From Spirodela intermedia (taxonomy: Eukaryota > Streptophyta > Magnoliopsida > Alismatales > Araceae): DNA of 64,000 nt. Position numbers and translations under genes: made by a program. Of this stretch, positions 61,501-64,000 are shown piece after piece (position 1 is the first letter of the stretch; the number at the start of each line of letters is the position of its first letter). The stretch covers positions 129,001 to 193,000 of the forward strand of contig LR746267.1 of the NCBI GenBank assembly GCA_902729315.2, given 5' to 3'. A model generated the notes under the pieces. It searched no databases, was not told the origin of the DNA, and worked only from the letters and a program-made list of their open reading frames with translations.

Positions 61501-63832
61501 AAGCGTCCTGATTACCGCAAGAAAAATAGCAGATATGAATCAAAAGAGCACATAATAAACCGGGGTAACAGTAAGACAATGAAAAGGAACAAAGGCTGTA
61601 GCATAAACTCTTTCAAAATTATAAAGAGAAGGAAGTAAACGCTTTCAGAGAGCAAAATCATAAAACAAACATGATTCATTACAAATCATGAAATTTTTTA
61701 CAGTAGACAAAAAAACACTCGATAAATACTTACCCATGGAACGATCTGGAGGAGAAAACTCCCAACCATATCTGATGCATAATGGTGCATGTGCAGGATA
61801 TTTCTTCGCAAGCTCTCGCTCATCGGGAGAAAGATCTACATAAAAATGGTGTAGCAACATTATGACTACGTAAAGAATGAATATAAATAGGTCGTCCATT
61901 TTTCAGCCCATGCCTGTTGAGGAACCTGCCATATTAATTGTCAAGTAATAGGAGCGAGCCTACATTTATGCGAAATTATTTTTTTCAATAAGGGAATCCA
62001 AAAGTTATTGGCAAACCCTCCAAGGAACTTTCAGTTTACTGGCACACATGGGTAGTGAATACGGGACCTCGCTACCCACCCAGATGTCCTACAGCCAGCA
62101 GAACTATAAATGTGTTCTGTTGAAAGACTGGCTTACTATAGAAAACCTGACCATCATAAGTGAAAATTACATAAAGATAAAGACAGGTAGAATCCAGCAC
62201 TCTACGTATATAGCGGAAATAATAAAATTCTCAATAAGTAGGAAAAAACAATGACTAAATAGGTTTCGACATTACCTCTATCATTAAACTTTTTGAGTGT
62301 CGGACCAACAAGCAATATTGAAGCAGCTTCTAGATGTGGCATCTCAAGTATAGGATTCTCCTCAACTCGCAAATGCTGCATACATGTTGGAGAACAACAA
62401 CTTAAAACAGGTTTTTGCCTGCATATTCTCGAGCAATGTAATATCACTGTTGCACCCAAACAAATGCAGGAAAGAAAAGGATGACAAACATATTGAATGG
62501 AACACCTGGGTGACAAAGATAGATTCAAGGGTCATATGCTGAGAAGGTTTACGGGAAAAAATGGATCTAGGACGATTACAATGGAATTGTACAACAAAAT
62601 CCTAGTACTTGCTTTTTAAGAGAAGAGGCGCATGCATAATGCAGTGCACGTTTTTCCTTCTTTTTGCTCGAGAAAAACATAAATAAATATGCACTGCATT
62701 ATCCATAGTTGTCTAAATATGCACTGCATTATTACATAAAGATAAATATTACATAGTTGACACCATGTTTTTCTAGGACCAATCATAATTAATATAATAT
62801 TCATGAATTTAAACTTCCCCATGATAAGAAATTTCAGACGGAGCAGTACAGCAATAAATATATTTCATAACTTTGAAGACGATGGTCAAGTCATCAACAT
62901 GACCTCCTTACACGTAATAAATTAATAAAGATATTTCGCACGAAATAAAATAGACTCATTGTTGTCTCAAAAAACTAAACCATCAGACTAAATGCAAATG
63001 GAAAAGAGAACCACAGATGATGACAACAAGGAATCTAACCTCAAGAAGTGGTAAATGAGGAAATCCCTTCAGTGTAGATATTTTGTTTTTACTAGCAGCC
63101 AGCACCTGTTAAGGGTGACAAGAAATAAAGTAAATCAACTTTCAAGTGACAGAATAACAATCTAGAAGCAAAAGGTGGAGCAAGCCAAACCTGCAGGCGA
63201 GGTTGACTTGCCATGCAAAGGGATTTCAGCCTGTTTTGGGCGACAGAGAGAAACTGAAAGAGAATCGTTATAGAATAAATGCACTTGCCATTTTGGTGAC
63301 AGTCACTCAGGATGAAAACTATTAAAGGCAGAGCAGATGCACACACCTCCAAGTTTGGAAGCTCAGGGAGGCTTATAAGTGAAGTGATTTGATTTCCAGC
63401 AAGGTAGAGTTGCTGCATAATCAGCATTTACACCATAGAACATCCATGAAAAGTTAGAAGAGGATATAAGAAGATAAACACTTTTCCTACAACTCTATAA
63501 CGAAAAGGAGTAATATGCTGACCTGGAGGGCTTTACAATTTTCTAGAGGCTCAAATCCAGGTCCTTTGAAATCATTGAAACTCAAATCAAGTACCTGGAT
63601 GAAAGAATGACACTTTAAACTCAAGCTCATTCTCTGCGTCTACCTAATTCACTTGCATAAAGCCTTCAAAATAAATCTTAATAAATTGATACAATTGTTC
63701 TGAAAAAAATCATAAGAGTCGAGTACTATATGAAAAATTGAATACACTGAAAAATGTTAAATGTACCTTCACTCGCTTTAAAATCTCAACCCCCTCCAAA
63801 GATGACAAGAGATTATCCCTTAGATAAACAAA
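42188..63832 (-). CDS. AIR9: AIR9, microtubule-associated protein (3' 35 exons; 5' end beyond the window)
   Basis: Thirty-five exons, all GT-AG, join without a break to 4,239 coding bases (1,412 codons plus stop TGA at 42190-42188). The pattern of LRRs, A9 repeats and a C-terminal basic-to-acidic domain matches Arabidopsis AIR9 (about 1,708 residues). That protein decorates cortical microtubules and marks the division site. The missing part is the Ser/basic microtubule-binding N-terminus and the first LRRs, about 300 residues, to the right of the window. Intron sizes range from under 100 bases to about 2 kb. Neighbour: convergent with CAT1, 271 bp apart. The extent at the right edge is set by the last exon seen (63832-63767), which starts in phase 0. 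Confidence 0.95.
43299..43699. repeat. Tandem repeat of about 136-152 bp, three copies, in an AIR9 intron
   Basis: Units start GCCAACTT at 43299, 43435 and 43587. Each contains CTACTGCATGCCCATCTA, a GGGTTGACTTTTGAGAG-like block, and TCTGTAGAACAGT-like ends. The difference in length is a short indel. It lies in the intron between the two exons of A9 repeat 11, upstream of 43789 in plus coordinates. Confidence 0.92.
43954..43983. repeat. (AATT)n microsatellite in an AIR9 intron
   Basis: Seven AATT units, 10 bases intron-ward of the exon that starts at 43944, close to its acceptor. Confidence 0.95.
46474..46509. repeat. (AT)n microsatellite in an AIR9 intron
   Basis: About 18 AT units in the intron between the two exons of A9 repeat 9. 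Confidence 0.97.
49902..50085. mobile_element. LTR-like fragment in an AIR9 intron
   Basis: A 184-bp segment begins TGTC and ends GACA and contains a TATA-like ATATAAATA near 49990, followed by TTTGTAATAGAGTTTTTCC- and AATAATAGAGG-type sequence, as in R and U5 of plant retrotransposon LTRs. I see no matching 5-base target duplication, so the ends are uncertain. It would be a solo LTR or remnant. Confidence 0.35.
57975..58004. repeat. Perfect 13-bp hairpin in an AIR9 intron
   Basis: CTCCCCTTCCTCG and CGAGGAAGGGGAG flank a 4-base loop (AATC). A strong short stem in an otherwise AT-rich intron. Confidence 0.9.
58337..58404. repeat. Hexamer minisatellite (GTTCTA/GTTCTG) in an AIR9 intron
   Basis: About eleven near-perfect hexamers alternate GTTCTA and GTTCTG, followed by a poly-A run at 58468-58483. 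Located in the 1.9-kb intron between A9 repeats 1 and 2. Confidence 0.9.
62276..63832 (-). other. AIR9 LRR exons, one repeat per exon
   Basis: Exons 63832-63767, 63594-63523, 63412-63347, 63253-63191 and 63105-63040 encode 22, 24, 22, 21 and 22 codons and are all phase 0, so each is one leucine-rich repeat. Examples are FVYLRDNLLSSLEG, VLDLSFNDF, QLYLAGNQITSL and FLSVAQNRLKSL. The sixth (62375-62276) is the capping part, HLRVEENPILEMPHLEA followed by LVGPTLKKFNDRD. Confidence 0.95.
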
Positions 63833-64000
63833 CTGTAGAAAAAAATATAAGGCACATCCCACATAAGCTTTGACAAAGGCAGCACACAACCCGAAAATGG
63901 AATAGTTACATACTTTAAAGCAAGGAAAAATATAACCTACAACACGCAAGCAAAAATCACACAGTTTACAGAAAACAACAACATCAAGCATGAAAAGGCC

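Larger units (their letters stand above)
43035..61835 (-). other. AIR9 linker and array of 11 A9 repeats
   Basis: The linker exon is 61835-61734. Repeat 1: 59742-59510 and 59427-59313. Repeat 2: 57385-57265, 57131-56956. Repeat 3: 55536-55401, 54241-54141, 54041-53994. Repeat 4: 53106-52919, 52792-52675. Repeat 5: 51363-51236, 51155-50987. Repeat 6: 50900-50782, 50682-50514. Repeat 7: 49251-49167, 49077-49004, 47901-47782. Repeat 8: 47535-47343, 47262-47141. Repeat 9: 47062-46855, 45684-45611. Repeat 10: 45002-44864, 44764-44583. Repeat 11: 43944-43789, 43166-43035. Recurring motifs are a start with P..NL.I.G..EG, the YFGG.EG.S...W turn, and the later DVG..L...YTPVR.DG..G.P strand. Repeat 1 is divergent. 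Confidence 0.93.

Overview
The window is nuclear DNA of a flowering plant. Spliced genes with GT-AG introns carry unmistakable plant products: inositol transporter, CIN-type TCP factor with a miR319 site, auxin-response F-box protein, receptor-like protein, PEX13, plastid acyl-ACP desaturase, JAZ/TIFY repressor, cationic amino acid transporter and the microtubule protein AIR9. Most coding exons are GC-rich, and leaders and spacers are full of CT/GA microsatellites. The GC-rich coding style fits a monocot, but that placement is only a guess and no species is claimed.

Layout: 1-2.4 kb, CT-rich spacer with a cluster of TGGGCC (Site II) motifs; 2.4-4.6 kb, INT2-like inositol transporter (+, six exons, one GC-AG intron); 4.6-8.9 kb, spacer and TCP leader; 8.9-10.4 kb, TCP2/TCP24-like factor (+, one exon); 12.1-13.3 kb, AUF1-like F-box protein (-, one exon); 14.7-15.0 kb, tau-class glutathione transferase pseudogene (-) with a TATA box; 15.4-24.7 kb, a 9-kb AT-rich stretch with no recognisable gene; 26.5-28.0 kb, RLP29-like LRR receptor-like protein (+); 28.2-29.5 kb, a compound microsatellite and a six-copy array of about 158 bp; 30.1-32.9 kb, PEX13 (+, five exons); 33.7-35.6 kb, stearoyl-ACP desaturase (-); 37.3-37.8 kb, short JAZ/TIFY protein (-); 39.9-41.9 kb, CAT1-like amino acid transporter (+, two exons); 42.2 kb to beyond 63.8 kb, the 3' 35 exons of AIR9 (-).

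The genes do not form a pathway; this is an ordinary plant gene neighbourhood. The AIR9 gene was reassembled exon by exon: 4,239 coding bases, 1,412 codons plus stop, all in one frame, ending in five LRR-type exons, a linker, 11 A9 repeats and a conserved C-terminal domain. Its first part (about 300 residues by comparison with Arabidopsis AIR9) lies to the right of the window. No previously undescribed biological system was found. The most interesting observations are the uniform phase-1 introns between all A9 repeats, the JAZ protein with a degenerate Jas motif and almost no room for a 5' leader, the GST pseudogene with duplicated upstream DNA, and the nucleosome-length tandem array.
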